From NCBI GenBank assembly GCA_016744755.1, contig JADGDT010000005.1, forward strand, positions 5,938 to 66,048: 60,111 nucleotides of DNA, given 5' to 3'. This DNA comes from Ichthyobacteriaceae bacterium (GTDB lineage: Bacteria > Bacteroidota > Bacteroidia > Flavobacteriales > JADGDT01). The notes under the pieces were generated by a model, which did not search any database, was not told the DNA's origin, and saw nothing but the letters and a program-made list of their open reading frames with translations. The translations under genes were made by a program, and so were the position numbers. Of the stretch, positions 42,536 through 52,098 are shown in pieces; position 1 is the first letter of the stretch, and every line of letters starts with the position of its first letter.

Positions 42536-44224
42536 ATGGCAGACGATAAAAAAGTCATATTTTCTATGACGGGAGTAAGTAAAACTTACAAAAGTGCAAA
42601 TAAAACTGTTCTTAAAAACATTTATTTAAGTTTCTTCTACGGAGCTAAAATTGGTATTTTAGGATTGAATGGTTCTGGTAAATCTACTCTACTAAAGATT
42701 ATTGCAGGTATAGATCAAGAGTTTCAGGGTGATGTTGTTTTTTCTAAAGACTACAGCGTTGGTTATTTAGAGCAAGAACCAAAATTGGACGATAGCAAAA
42801 CTGTTATCGATATTGTTAGAGAAGGAGCAGCTGAAACTATTGCCATACTCGACGAGTACAACAAAATAAACGACATGTTTGGTCTTGAGGAGGTATACAC
42901 AGATCAAGACAAGATGGATAAGCTGATGAGTAGGCAGGCAGTTCTTCAAGATGAAATCGATGCAAAAAATGCTTGGGAGTTAGATACTAAGTTAGAAATT
43001 GCAATGGATGCATTACGTACACCTGATGGAGATACTCCAATTAAAAACCTTTCGGGTGGTGAGCGTCGTAGAGTTGCTCTTTGTAGATTGCTACTTAAAG
43101 AACCAGATGTACTTTTACTTGATGAGCCTACCAATCACCTAGATGCCGAATCGGTACTTTGGTTAGAACAACACCTGCAACAATATAAAGGGACAGTGAT
43201 TGCTGTAACTCACGATAGATATTTCTTAGACAACGTTGCTGGTTGGATTCTTGAACTAGACCGTGGTGAAGGTATTCCTTGGAAAGGAAACTATACTTCT
43301 TGGCTAGATCAGAAAACTACTCGTATGGCGAAAGAAGAAAAACAAGCTTCGAAACGCAGAAAGACTTTAGAACGAGAACTAGAATGGGTGAAGATGGCTC
43401 CAAAAGGTCGTCATGCTAAATCTAAAGCACGTTTGAATAACTACGATAAATTGATGAGTCAGGAGGAAAAGCAGAAAGATGAAAACCTTGAGCTTTATAT
43501 TCCTAATGGACCTCGTTTAGGTAATCATGTAATTGATGCTCTTGGGGTATCTAAAGGTTTCGATGATAAATTGCTTTACGAAAACCTAGAATTTAGTCTT
43601 CCCCCTAATGGTATAGTTGGAGTTATTGGACCAAATGGTGCTGGTAAAACAACTTTGTTTAAAATGATAATGGGCGAGGAAACTCCTAACTCAGGAACTT
43701 TTACCGTTGGAGATTCTGCTAAGATTGCTTACGTTGACCAAAGCCACTCTAACATAAACCCTGACAAAACTATCTACGAAAACTTTGCCGATGGACAAGA
43801 ACAAGTTATGATGGGTGGACACATGGTAAATACTCGTGCCTACCTAAGTAGATTTAACTTTGCTGGCCCAGAACAAAACAAAAAGGTTAGCGAATTATCA
43901 GGAGGAGAAAGAAACAGACTTCACCTAGCAATGACTTTGCGCGAAGAAGGTAACGTACTTCTACTAGATGAGCCAACAAATGATTTGGATGTAAATACAC
44001 TACGTGCCTTAGAGGAAGGTTTAGATAACTTTGCTGGATGTGCTGTAGTAATTTCTCACGACCGTTGGTTCTTAGACAGAATTTGCACTCACATTTTGGC
44101 TTTCGAAGGAAATAGCTCTGTTTACTATTTCGAGGGATCATTTTCTGAATACGAGGAAAATAAAAAGAAAAGATTAGGAGATAACGCTCCTACAAGAATA
44201 AAATACAAGAAATTAGTAAGATAA
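42536..44224 (+). CDS. ettA: ABC-F protein EttA (translational throttle)
   Basis: A 562-residue tandem ABC ATPase without membrane segments. The first domain has Walker A GLNGSGKST (43-51), signature LSGGERRRV and Walker B LLLDEPTNHLD; the second has GPNGAGKTT, LSGGERNRL and LLLDEPTNDLD. The basic inter-domain linker (EEKQASKRRKTLERELEWVK, RHAKSKARLNNYDKL) is the P-site tRNA-interacting motif region of EttA. The protein binds the ribosomal E site and gates translation by energy state. Length and linker fit EttA better than Uup or the resistance ABC-Fs. Confidence 0.93.
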   Translation: MADDKKVIFSMTGVSKTYKSANKTVLKNIYLSFFYGAKIGILGLNGSGKSTLLKIIAGIDQEFQGDVVFSKDYSVGYLEQEPKLDDSKTVIDIVREGAAETIAILDEYNKINDMFGLEEVYTDQDKMDKLMSRQAVLQDEIDAKNAWELDTKLEIAMDALRTPDGDTPIKNLSGGERRRVALCRLLLKEPDVLLLDEPTNHLDAESVLWLEQHLQQYKGTVIAVTHDRYFLDNVAGWILELDRGEGIPWKGNYTSWLDQKTTRMAKEEKQASKRRKTLERELEWVKMAPKGRHAKSKARLNNYDKLMSQEEKQKDENLELYIPNGPRLGNHVIDALGVSKGFDDKLLYENLEFSLPPNGIVGVIGPNGAGKTTLFKMIMGEETPNSGTFTVGDSAKIAYVDQSHSNINPDKTIYENFADGQEQVMMGGHMVNTRAYLSRFNFAGPEQNKKVSELSGGERNRLHLAMTLREEGNVLLLDEPTNDLDVNTLRALEEGLDNFAGCAVVISHDRWFLDRICTHILAFEGNSSVYYFEGSFSEYEENKKKRLGDNAPTRIKYKKLVR

Positions 44225-44248
44225 TTTAATTGGATTTTAAATACCTAA

Positions 44249-44276
44249 ACTGCATCATTTCTGATGCAGTTTTTTT
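44249..44276 (+). terminator. Terminator of ettA
   Basis: ACTGCATCA (44249-44257) pairs with TGATGCAGT (44262-44270) around TTTC, followed by seven T. Confidence 0.92.
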
Positions 44277-44445
44277 GTCTATTACACCTCTATTAATGAC
44301 TAAAACTCATAGTATTTCCTGTACACTTACCTAGCAATCAAATCTATATATATAGTTATATGATTACGAGTATGTTTTTTTTAGACTAAAATCATAAGGG
44401 AGCTAAAGCACCACTATATCAATGTATTTGGAAGCTTTACTGATA

Positions 44446-44469
44446 AAAGTCAGTTGTAAAACTGACTTT
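44446..44469. promoter_or_regulatory. Hairpin in the citrate synthase leader
   Basis: AAAGTCAGT (44446-44454) pairs with ACTGACTTT (44461-44469) around TGTAAA. It is followed by a short T-rich stretch and lies 54 nt before the gltA ATG. It could be a second terminator, an attenuator or an operator. Confidence 0.4.
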
Positions 44470-44522
44470 ATTTCCTATATTCGTTGCTGTTCAATAATTA
44501 TTCACCATTAAAACTTAAATAG

Positions 44523-45815
44523 ATGTCAGAGAAGGCAATTTTAAAAGTAAAAGGAAAAGAGATAGAATTAGATGTAATAGAAGGAACAGAGCAAGAAGTT
44601 GCAGTTGATATATCTAAACTTAGAGGTCAGTCGGGAGTAATAACTATAGACCCAGGCTACAAAAATACAGGAGCTACAAAAAGTGCTATTACTTTCCTTA
44701 ATGGAGAGCTAGGAATACTTCGTTACAGAGGTTACACAATAGAAGAATTAGCTGAGAAAGCATCTTTCTTAGAAGTTGCATGGTTATTGATTGGTGGTGA
44801 GCTACCAACTAAAAGACAACTTAATAAGTTAGAAAAAGATATTAAAAACAATCAAATTGTTCATGAGAGAATGAAAAAGATTGTTGAAGAGTTTCCATCT
44901 ACTGCTCACCCAATGGGAGTATTAGCATCTATGGTTTCGGCACTTACAGCTTTCCATCCAACTACTCTTAATCCTAACAACGACAATAAAGAGGATTACT
45001 TAAATATGGTTAAACTTTTAGCTAAGTTACCTACTCTTGCTGCATGGACTTTCAGAAAAAACATAGGTAGACCAATTAACTATCCTAACCCAAAATTGGA
45101 CTATACATCTAACTTCTTGTACATGATGAATAGCTGTCCTAATTCTGATTACAAAGCAGACCCTATTGTTGCTAAGGCTTTAAACGTATTATTGATACTT
45201 CATGCTGATCACGAGCAAAACTGTTCTACTTCTACAGTACGTATAGTTGGTTCTTCAAATGCAAGTATGTATGCTTCTGTATCTGCAGGAATTGGTGCTC
45301 TTTGGGGGCCATTACACGGTGGTGCAAACCAAGCGGTAATCGAAATGCTTGAAGCTATTAAAGCTGATGGTGGCGATGCTGGAAAATATATTGCAAAAGC
45401 CAAAGACAAAGAAGATCCATTCCGTTTAATGGGATTCGGACATAGAGTTTACAAGAATTTCGATCCACGTGCTACTATTCTTAAAAAGTATGCTGATGAT
45501 GTTCTTAAAGCTTTAGGTATTCAAGATCCAATTCTTGAAATAGCGAAGAGTCTTGAAGAAACTGCTCTTAACGATCAGTATTTTATTGATAGAAAATTAT
45601 TCCCTAACGTAGATTTCTACTCAGGGATTATTTATCGTGCACTTGGTATTCCTACTGATATGTTTACAGTAATGTTTGCATTAGGTCGTTTACCAGGATG
45701 GATTGCTCAATGGAAAGAAATGAGAGCTAACCACGAGCCTATCGGTCGTCCTCGTCAGGTTTACACAGGTTACACAGAACGTGGATTTGTAGAAATGGAT
45801 GGCAGAAAAGAATAA
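44523..45815 (+). CDS. gltA: Citrate synthase
   Basis: A 430-residue type II citrate synthase, catalysing oxaloacetate plus acetyl-CoA to citrate at the start of the TCA cycle. Catalytic segments are present: HEQNCSTSTVR (first His), GPLHGGANQAV (second His) and GFGHRVYKNFDPRA (His/Arg with the Asp further on). The N-terminal small beta domain (ILKVKGKEIELDVIEGTEQE) marks the hexameric, NADH-regulated type II group, though NADH control is not proven. It is transcribed alone between two terminators. Confidence 0.97.
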   Translation: MSEKAILKVKGKEIELDVIEGTEQEVAVDISKLRGQSGVITIDPGYKNTGATKSAITFLNGELGILRYRGYTIEELAEKASFLEVAWLLIGGELPTKRQLNKLEKDIKNNQIVHERMKKIVEEFPSTAHPMGVLASMVSALTAFHPTTLNPNNDNKEDYLNMVKLLAKLPTLAAWTFRKNIGRPINYPNPKLDYTSNFLYMMNSCPNSDYKADPIVAKALNVLLILHADHEQNCSTSTVRIVGSSNASMYASVSAGIGALWGPLHGGANQAVIEMLEAIKADGGDAGKYIAKAKDKEDPFRLMGFGHRVYKNFDPRATILKKYADDVLKALGIQDPILEIAKSLEETALNDQYFIDRKLFPNVDFYSGIIYRALGIPTDMFTVMFALGRLPGWIAQWKEMRANHEPIGRPRQVYTGYTERGFVEMDGRKE

Positions 45816-45840
45816 CCTTTAACCAGTTATATAAACCCGA

Positions 45841-45875
45841 AAACCGTTAATCTTTATTGATTAACGGTTTTTTTT
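45841..45875 (+). terminator. Terminator of gltA
   Basis: AAACCGTTAATC (45841-45852) pairs with GATTAACGGTTT (45859-45870) around TTTATT, followed by a T run. Confidence 0.93.
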
Positions 45876-46085
45876 AGTTTTATACATGGGCAGTTTCACG
45901 TGCTGTACGTTAAAGTTATTTCTCACAAGTATTTTCGAAAATGCCCATAAAATTGTCTTCGCTTAGGCGTAAGCCAACTTTATAGGCTTTCTCAATATAC
46001 TTCTTCAAAACAAGCTACCACTTCCATCACTACTGCAAAACCAAACACCTAAGCTCTACAAAGTCCATTCGAAACAAACGGAAGT

Positions 46086-46330
46086 CCTACGAGCGGGCAA
46101 AACTCCTCGTAGTGTCTGGGTTTAAAATATACATTTCTAATTTTAATTCGACACTCGTAGTTCTACAACTTATCTACCGTCAGGCAGGCACTAAGAGGTC
46201 AATATAGTTGAGTGAAAATGAAAAATCACAACTAAACAAAAAGTTTAATTGTGATTTTTTTATAATTTAAATTTCAACTTAGATATTCCCTATTTTAAAT
46301 CCTACACTCGTAGGTCTTCGACACTACGAG
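46086..46330. repeat. Cluster of CTCGTAG/CTACGAG inverted repeats
   Basis: The 7-mer CTCGTAG or its complement occurs five times: 46087-46093, 46106-46112, 46154-46160, 46307-46313 and 46324-46330. The first two and the last two form 7-bp hairpins. GTGTC or GACAC often adjoins it. No ORF is in this stretch. Confidence 0.6.
46220..46260. terminator. Bidirectional terminator between gltA and tolC
   Basis: AAAAATCACAACTAAAC pairs with GTTTAATTGTGATTTTT (one mismatch), with T runs on both strands. It can end the efflux operon from the minus strand. Confidence 0.8.
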
Positions 46331-46347
46331 GTCTATATTTCTCTAAA

Positions 46348-46417
46348 CCCGTAACACGAAACCCGTAACACGTAACTCGAAACCCGAAACCCGCAACTCA
46401 AAACACGTAACTCGAAA
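46348..46417 (-). repeat. Ten-unit heptamer array after tolC
   Basis: Ten consecutive 7-bp units. Read along tolC (minus strand): TTTCGAG, TTACGTG, TTTTGAG, TTGCGGG, TTTCGGG, TTTCGAG, TTACGTG, TTACGGG, TTTCGTG, TTACGGG; consensus TTnCGnG. An eleventh unit-like TTTAGAG follows at 46341-46347. The array starts 1-2 nt after the tolC stop codon. Same unit and same orientation as 18501-18535. Confidence 0.9.
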
Positions 46418-46418
46418 A

Positions 46419-47780
46419 CTACATCTGCACTTCTGCCATAAATAATCCTGCTAGTTTCATTAATTTCAGCTCGGCTACTTTTGCCAAGTATTTTGCTTCG
46501 TTGTATCTGTTTATAGAATCTTCTAAATCTACTTGTGCTTTTCGGTAATCAATAGAGTTTATTTGACCAAGAGCATTTTTATCTCTAGAATATTCGAAAT
46601 TCAATTGATTGGTTTGCATATTTTTTGACTCTGCCTTCATCACGTAAATAGAATTTTCGTAAACTACAAAAGCGTTAGAAACCTCTCTTTCTAAGTTGTT
46701 TTTTTGATTGTACGATTCTTCCTGAGCATTAAGTTCGGCTATCTTAGAATTTTGAACATTAACACTTGTTTTTCCTCCATCAAAAATATTCCAGCTCAGT
46801 GTAGCATTTGCGTTAAAACCCTGTGATTCGCTATGCATAGGGAGTCCTATTATCCCGTTTTCACTATCTGAATAACTCCCAGAATAACCGCCTTTTAAAT
46901 CTACTTTAGGCATATATCCCGATCTATTTGACTTCTTCATTAATTCTGCAATATCAACATTTTGCAAAGCCAAAAGATAATCTACATTCTGCTCTAGTGC
47001 TAATTCTAGCATTTTATCTTCATTTATATCCTTACTAAATAAGACTAAAGTATCTACTTCAAAAGGAGTTCGAACATTACGCGCTAGTAAACCATTAAAA
47101 TCTCTACGTGCAACTTTTAAATCTCTGTTTGTATTAATCAGATTAATACTATCGTTATTCATATCAACCTCAGACCGTAACATATCTAGCTTACCAGCCT
47201 GCCCATACTCAAACTTTGAAGTAGTAAGCATATGACGTTCATTAGATATTTCTATAGTTCTACGTTGATTTTCAAGTTTAGAAGTAAGCTTAGCCACATC
47301 GTAGTAAGCAATTATTAAGCTCATCAATATATTTTCAATTACAGCTCTACTTTTAAGTTCTTCTAAAGTAAAACTAGATTGGAATTTTTGATAGTTGTAA
47401 TATCTCCCCATACCATCGAAAAGGCGATAATTTAAGGCTATACCATAATTGTATGACTCGGTTGTAGCTCCATCAGCTTCAGTTGCAGGATTATTACCTG
47501 TTTTATTATAAACATCGTCAACCTTATAAGTTGCTCCCCCGTTAGTGTTTAAAGTAGGCAAGAAACCAGAGTTCATTAAACCAGCATTATTTTCAGCTAT
47601 TTTAATATTGTTTCTAGCTATTTTAATAGTGTGATTCTTCTTCATAGCTATATCCACAGCATTATTGATGCTAATAACATCAGCCTTTACCTCTATTGCC
47701 ACACTAGTTGTATCTTCCTGTGCAAAAATTAGCATAGGAAATACCAACACCACAAATAAACTATTTATTTTCTTCAGCAT
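46419..47780 (-). CDS. TolC family outer-membrane efflux protein
   Basis: A 453-residue outer-membrane channel subunit with a signal peptide (MLKKINSLFVVLVFPMLIFA). The two TolC repeats are visible as long helices with INNAVDIAMKKNHTIKIARNNIKIAENNAGLM and the second copy LELALEQNVDYLLALQNVDIAELMKKSNR, each followed by beta strands (NGGATYKVDD and LSWNIFDGG). It would complete the RND pump: its start overlaps the end of the RND gene by 20 bp. It is the last gene of the marR-led operon. Confidence 0.93.
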   Translation of the reverse strand: MLKKINSLFVVLVFPMLIFAQEDTTSVAIEVKADVISINNAVDIAMKKNHTIKIARNNIKIAENNAGLMNSGFLPTLNTNGGATYKVDDVYNKTGNNPATEADGATTESYNYGIALNYRLFDGMGRYYNYQKFQSSFTLEELKSRAVIENILMSLIIAYYDVAKLTSKLENQRRTIEISNERHMLTTSKFEYGQAGKLDMLRSEVDMNNDSINLINTNRDLKVARRDFNGLLARNVRTPFEVDTLVLFSKDINEDKMLELALEQNVDYLLALQNVDIAELMKKSNRSGYMPKVDLKGGYSGSYSDSENGIIGLPMHSESQGFNANATLSWNIFDGGKTSVNVQNSKIAELNAQEESYNQKNNLEREVSNAFVVYENSIYVMKAESKNMQTNQLNFEYSRDKNALGQINSIDYRKAQVDLEDSINRYNEAKYLAKVAELKLMKLAGLFMAEVQM

Positions 47781-50700
47781 CTTTCTCTGATTTTAATTCT
47801 TTAATTGCTCTTTCTACAACTTCGGGCTCTACCCATTCGCCTTCCCAAATCCAATGGATAGTTCGTTTCAAACTATTAAAAGATTTTAGCATTAACGGTA
47901 ATAATAACAGTGTTAATATAGTTGAGAAAGCTATACCGTAAGAAATAGAGATTGCCATAGGTATTAGAAACTGTGCCTGTAAACTTTTCTCGAAATAAAT
48001 TAGTGGAGTTAATCCGGCAACTGTTGTTAATGAGGTTAAGAATATTGGTCTAAATCTAGAAAAACCTGCGTGTAACAATGCCTCATCAAACTTATGACCT
48101 TCTTTTAAATAACTATTAAGTTTACTTACAAGTACTAACGAATCGTTAACCAAAATACCTACAAGTGCCACAATACCTAATGCAGATAGAATGTTAAGTT
48201 GCATATCGTGCAACCAGTGCCCCCATAATACTCCAACGCTACTAAATGGTATAAGTAGCATTATTAATGTTGTTTGACCAAATGAACGGAATGTAAATGT
48301 GATAACAGCAAAAATTAAAAAGAAAACTACACTTAAAACAACTTTCGCTGATTTTTTTGTCTTCTCTGCCTCTCTATTTTGCCCTTCGTATTTTACCGAT
48401 ACCGATGGGTATTTAGCAATAATATCTGGAACAATGTTTTCCGATACCTCAGCCATCATATCTGTAGCAGATGTATTTTCGTCCATCAAATCTGCTTCTA
48501 CTTTTATCTCTCTTTTTCCATCAAGATGACTTATATCTACCGTTCCTCTTTGGATTTCGTAACTAGCAATTTCTCCAAATGGAATTCTATCACCACTTTG
48601 AGTTATTATTCTCATATCATCTAAGTTAGAAATAGCAGTGCGGTACTCTTCGTTATACCTTACCCAAACTTTAACTTGATCTCTACCACGTTGCAAACGC
48701 TGAACTTCCTTACCAAAGAAACCACTACGTACTTGCCCTAAAATATCTTGAAGTGTTAACCCTAACAAGTGAGCCTTAGGCTTTAGTTTAACATCTATCT
48801 CCTTAATTCCTTTTGGATCATTATCCATAACATCTCTAAGCGAAGGAATATTTTTCAATTCTGATTTCAATTCTTCCTTTGCCAGTTCTAACTCTTCCAT
48901 ATTACTCCCTAAAAAAGCTACAGAAATAGGTTTACCAAAATGAGAACCACTACCAAATGATAATTGCTCCACTCCATAAACTGGACCAAGATTTTTCTTG
49001 ATATCACGTACAATAATATCTGAAGCTAAATTTCTAACCTCAGACTCTAATAAATATATTACAAGTGAACCGTCGGAAGTAGAAGGTCCAACTTTTAGTT
49101 TTACATTTTCTACAATTTCTAAACTGTCAATCCTACCTGTACTAAAGGTTTTATTAGTTTTAGCAGTAGCTTCTTGAATTTTTTCTAACCATTGTTTTGT
49201 TATCTCAGACTTCGTTCCCGCAGGCATTTTAAGATTTATAACTACATTTGATCTCTCCATATTAGGGAAAAATGTAACTCCTATAATTCCTCCTGCTACA
49301 GATGCAAATGATAAAACGGTGATAGAAACAATAACTACAAAGGATAGTGTTTTGTTTTTTAAAACTAATTTAAGTGTTGGAACATATGTTTTGTCTCTCA
49401 TCCAAAACATTGCTTTATCGAATGTTCTTGTTATGTAATTATCTTTACGTTTACCTACTAAAGCCTGCGAATGAGCAAGGTGAGAAGGTAGAATAATTAA
49501 AGCTTCGATAAGAGAAATACCTAGAGTAGCAATTACTACAAAGGAAAGTTCGCTAAAGAAATCTGCTAATCGGCCATCTAAGAAAAAGAATGAAGAAAAT
49601 GCAATAATAGTAGTTAGTATTGCAGAAACAATTGCAGGAACTACTTCCATTGTTCCATCTATAGCCGCTTGTACAGGTGTCTTTCCTTTTTCGTAATGGT
49701 GATAGACATTTTCGGCAATAACAATACCATCATCTACCAATATTCCAATTACTACTATCATTCCGAATAAAGAAATTACATTAATTGTAACTCCCGATAA
49801 TGATGCGAAAATAAACATTCCCAAAAATGAAACTGGAAATCCTGCTGCTACCCAAAATGCCATTCTAGGATTTAAGAATAACGATAAGAATATTAGCACT
49901 AATATTATTCCCGAAATACCATTGTCTATCAAAAGTTGCTTACGAGAATTTAGAACAATCGACATATCCTGAGTTATAGTTAACTCAATCCCTACGTTTG
50001 TGTTATTAAATTCTGCTACATAGTCATTAACTTTCTTGGCAACTCCTAAAAGGTCTTCATCGTCGGTTGTCATAACTGTAACATCTACAGATCTTACACG
50101 GTTTATATCAACCTCGTTTGGAGAATCAGACCATCTATCAGTTACAACAGCAACATCACGTAGTATAACACTCCTACCAGATTTATCTGATTTAATTAGA
50201 ATATTATCGATATCTATTGCGTAGTATTCCTTTGCTCTTCCCCTAATTAAATACTCTTCGTGCTTGCCCTTAATAGTTCCTCCAGTAATATCAATATTTG
50301 CTTTTTTAACAGCATTTGCTACTTGATCGAAGCTAAGATTGTAAGCTCTAAGTTTATCCTCATCTAAAGCAATTTCAATTTCCTCATCAGGGAAACCGCT
50401 GAGAGTAATTTTAGAAATACCTCCTAAATCGCGTAGGTCATCTTCTATTTTACGGGCAGTTTGTTTTAGAGATTTCAAAGAAATTCCTTTTCCACTAATT
50501 GCAAATCCCATAGCAGGATTTACATTTTCATCTTTAGAAACAACTATTGGTTCCATAGCAGCTGGAAAAGACGAAATCTGATCAACAGCATTTTTTACAT
50601 CTCTGTATGCCTCATCCATATCGTAGCCTTTATATATTTCTATATGAACACTACCCATGTTTTCTGAAGATGTAGAAGTAAAACGTTCTATGCCAGTTAC

Positions 50701-50922
50701 TCCTCTTAGATTATCTTCTATCCTTAATATAATTCCATCTTCAACCTCTTCGGGAGATGCCCCTGGAAATATGGCTCTAATAGAAATATTTCTATTTTCT
50801 ATTAATGGGAAGAAAGAAGCTCCCATGTTCATCATACTAAAATACCCAAAAATAACAAACCCAAAAACAAGTACGTTTGTAGATACAGGGTATTTTATAA
50901 AATATGTAATTATTTTTCTCAT
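47761..50922 (-). CDS. RND efflux transporter permease (AcrB/CusA-like)
   Basis: A 1053-residue inner-membrane pump with the standard two halves, each with one plus five membrane segments and a large periplasmic loop. The proton relay Asp pair is kept in TM4 (GILVDDGIVIAENVYHHYEKG). GASFFPLIENRNISIRAIFPGASPEEVE and the second-half VRYNEEYRTAISNLDDM are typical of the HAE family. It should export drugs, bile-salt-like compounds or other hydrophobic toxins; substrate not deducible. It starts 6 bp after the membrane fusion gene. Confidence 0.95.
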   Translation of the reverse strand: MRKIITYFIKYPVSTNVLVFGFVIFGYFSMMNMGASFFPLIENRNISIRAIFPGASPEEVEDGIILRIEDNLRGVTGIERFTSTSSENMGSVHIEIYKGYDMDEAYRDVKNAVDQISSFPAAMEPIVVSKDENVNPAMGFAISGKGISLKSLKQTARKIEDDLRDLGGISKITLSGFPDEEIEIALDEDKLRAYNLSFDQVANAVKKANIDITGGTIKGKHEEYLIRGRAKEYYAIDIDNILIKSDKSGRSVILRDVAVVTDRWSDSPNEVDINRVRSVDVTVMTTDDEDLLGVAKKVNDYVAEFNNTNVGIELTITQDMSIVLNSRKQLLIDNGISGIILVLIFLSLFLNPRMAFWVAAGFPVSFLGMFIFASLSGVTINVISLFGMIVVIGILVDDGIVIAENVYHHYEKGKTPVQAAIDGTMEVVPAIVSAILTTIIAFSSFFFLDGRLADFFSELSFVVIATLGISLIEALIILPSHLAHSQALVGKRKDNYITRTFDKAMFWMRDKTYVPTLKLVLKNKTLSFVVIVSITVLSFASVAGGIIGVTFFPNMERSNVVINLKMPAGTKSEITKQWLEKIQEATAKTNKTFSTGRIDSLEIVENVKLKVGPSTSDGSLVIYLLESEVRNLASDIIVRDIKKNLGPVYGVEQLSFGSGSHFGKPISVAFLGSNMEELELAKEELKSELKNIPSLRDVMDNDPKGIKEIDVKLKPKAHLLGLTLQDILGQVRSGFFGKEVQRLQRGRDQVKVWVRYNEEYRTAISNLDDMRIITQSGDRIPFGEIASYEIQRGTVDISHLDGKREIKVEADLMDENTSATDMMAEVSENIVPDIIAKYPSVSVKYEGQNREAEKTKKSAKVVLSVVFFLIFAVITFTFRSFGQTTLIMLLIPFSSVGVLWGHWLHDMQLNILSALGIVALVGILVNDSLVLVSKLNSYLKEGHKFDEALLHAGFSRFRPIFLTSLTTVAGLTPLIYFEKSLQAQFLIPMAISISYGIAFSTILTLLLLPLMLKSFNSLKRTIHWIWEGEWVEPEVVERAIKELKSEKDAEENK

Positions 50923-50928
50923 CCCTTT

Positions 50929-52047
50929 TTATTTAACTTCTTTTGGAGTTACTCTCATTCCTGGGAAAGACCCAGAGATATTTCTAGAAACTAATTTTGC
51001 ACCATCTAGTATATTATCTACAACAACTGTTTTCTCGTTGTACTTAACTGGATTAATTTTGGTTTCAACTAAAGCACTGTCCTTAACTAAGTACACAAAC
51101 GAATTATTGTGTAATATACTTCTCGAAATCAATATTGCATTATCAATAGGTTTTGACTTAAGTTCTACACTCAAATACATACCATCTTTTAAATCCTTTC
51201 CTTTAGTTTCTATAAAAACTGAAACTGTTTGGGAGTTTAAATCTATGGCTCCATTAATTCTAACAACTTTACCTTTCCAAGTATGAATATAATCTGAAGA
51301 AAATATTTCAACTTCATCTCCAGTATTTATATATTTAGCCTCACTAGCTTTTACTGATACCTCTAACTCGAAAGTATCCATATTACTAAACACTCCCATT
51401 TTCTGACCGCTTCTCACTAGTCCGCCAGGCTTCAAGCTTGTTTGAGTAACCACTCCATTAAACGGTGCTCTTAGATTATACTTATTATATCTAGCTTCTA
51501 AGTTTTTAATAGCGTAATACTGAGTAAATATCTTCTTGCCCGAGATGAAATATTTCTCCTTGGTAGAAGATAATTCTGGTATAGACTTTATATTATTCTC
51601 TATCTCAAATTCATTGAGGTAAGTTTCCCACTTAGAAAACTCATTTGGAAATTCAATTTTAATATCTGGAATAATACTTGTTACTAAATTTTGAAAATCG
51701 CTTCTTTGAGAAAACAATTGTGCTTTCACTTCTGAATCGTCTATTCTTATCATTAACTCCCCTTTTCTAAATCTAGTACCTGTACGAAATTCTTTCCCTC
51801 CAACTTTAAGTACACCCGTTACCTCAGAGTACATGTCATAAGTATGCTTAGATTTCAACTGACCAGAAGCTTCAATCACTAAGGGTTGTTTTGTGTTTTT
51901 TACAATCTTATACATTGCTACTTTATCTGCCTTTTTAGTGCTTTTGGAAACACCGCTCTTACCTTCGCTTATTAACTTGAATGCAAAGAATGTTGCTACC
52001 AACACCACTACTGCAATTACCCAAGATTTTCTAACTGTCATTTTCAT
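50929..52047 (-). CDS. RND efflux periplasmic adaptor (membrane fusion protein)
   Basis: A 372-residue HlyD/AcrA-type adaptor with an N-terminal membrane anchor (SWVIAVVVLVATFFAFKLI). The lipoyl/barrel-sandwich domain halves are around VTGVLKVGGKEFRTGTRFRKGE and YNLRAPFNGVVTQTSLKPGGLV, with a helical hairpin between them; beta-barrel and membrane-proximal domains follow (ASEAKYINTGDEVEIFSSD). No lipobox is seen, so the anchor is the helix. It is second in the operon, after marR. Confidence 0.93.
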   Translation of the reverse strand: MKMTVRKSWVIAVVVLVATFFAFKLISEGKSGVSKSTKKADKVAMYKIVKNTKQPLVIEASGQLKSKHTYDMYSEVTGVLKVGGKEFRTGTRFRKGELMIRIDDSEVKAQLFSQRSDFQNLVTSIIPDIKIEFPNEFSKWETYLNEFEIENNIKSIPELSSTKEKYFISGKKIFTQYYAIKNLEARYNKYNLRAPFNGVVTQTSLKPGGLVRSGQKMGVFSNMDTFELEVSVKASEAKYINTGDEVEIFSSDYIHTWKGKVVRINGAIDLNSQTVSVFIETKGKDLKDGMYLSVELKSKPIDNAILISRSILHNNSFVYLVKDSALVETKINPVKYNEKTVVVDNILDGAKLVSRNISGSFPGMRVTPKEVK

Positions 52048-52082
52048 TATATTTTTTATTTATAAAATATTTTATATCATTT

Positions 52083-52098
52083 AGTTGTAACTACAACT
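52083..52098. promoter_or_regulatory. Candidate MarR operator
   Basis: AGTTGTA-AC-TACAACT is a perfect 16-bp palindrome between marR and the adaptor gene, overlapping the marR stop codon. The flanking half-site ATTTAGTTG recurs upstream of marR (52548-52556). MarR proteins bind such palindromes. Confidence 0.45.
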
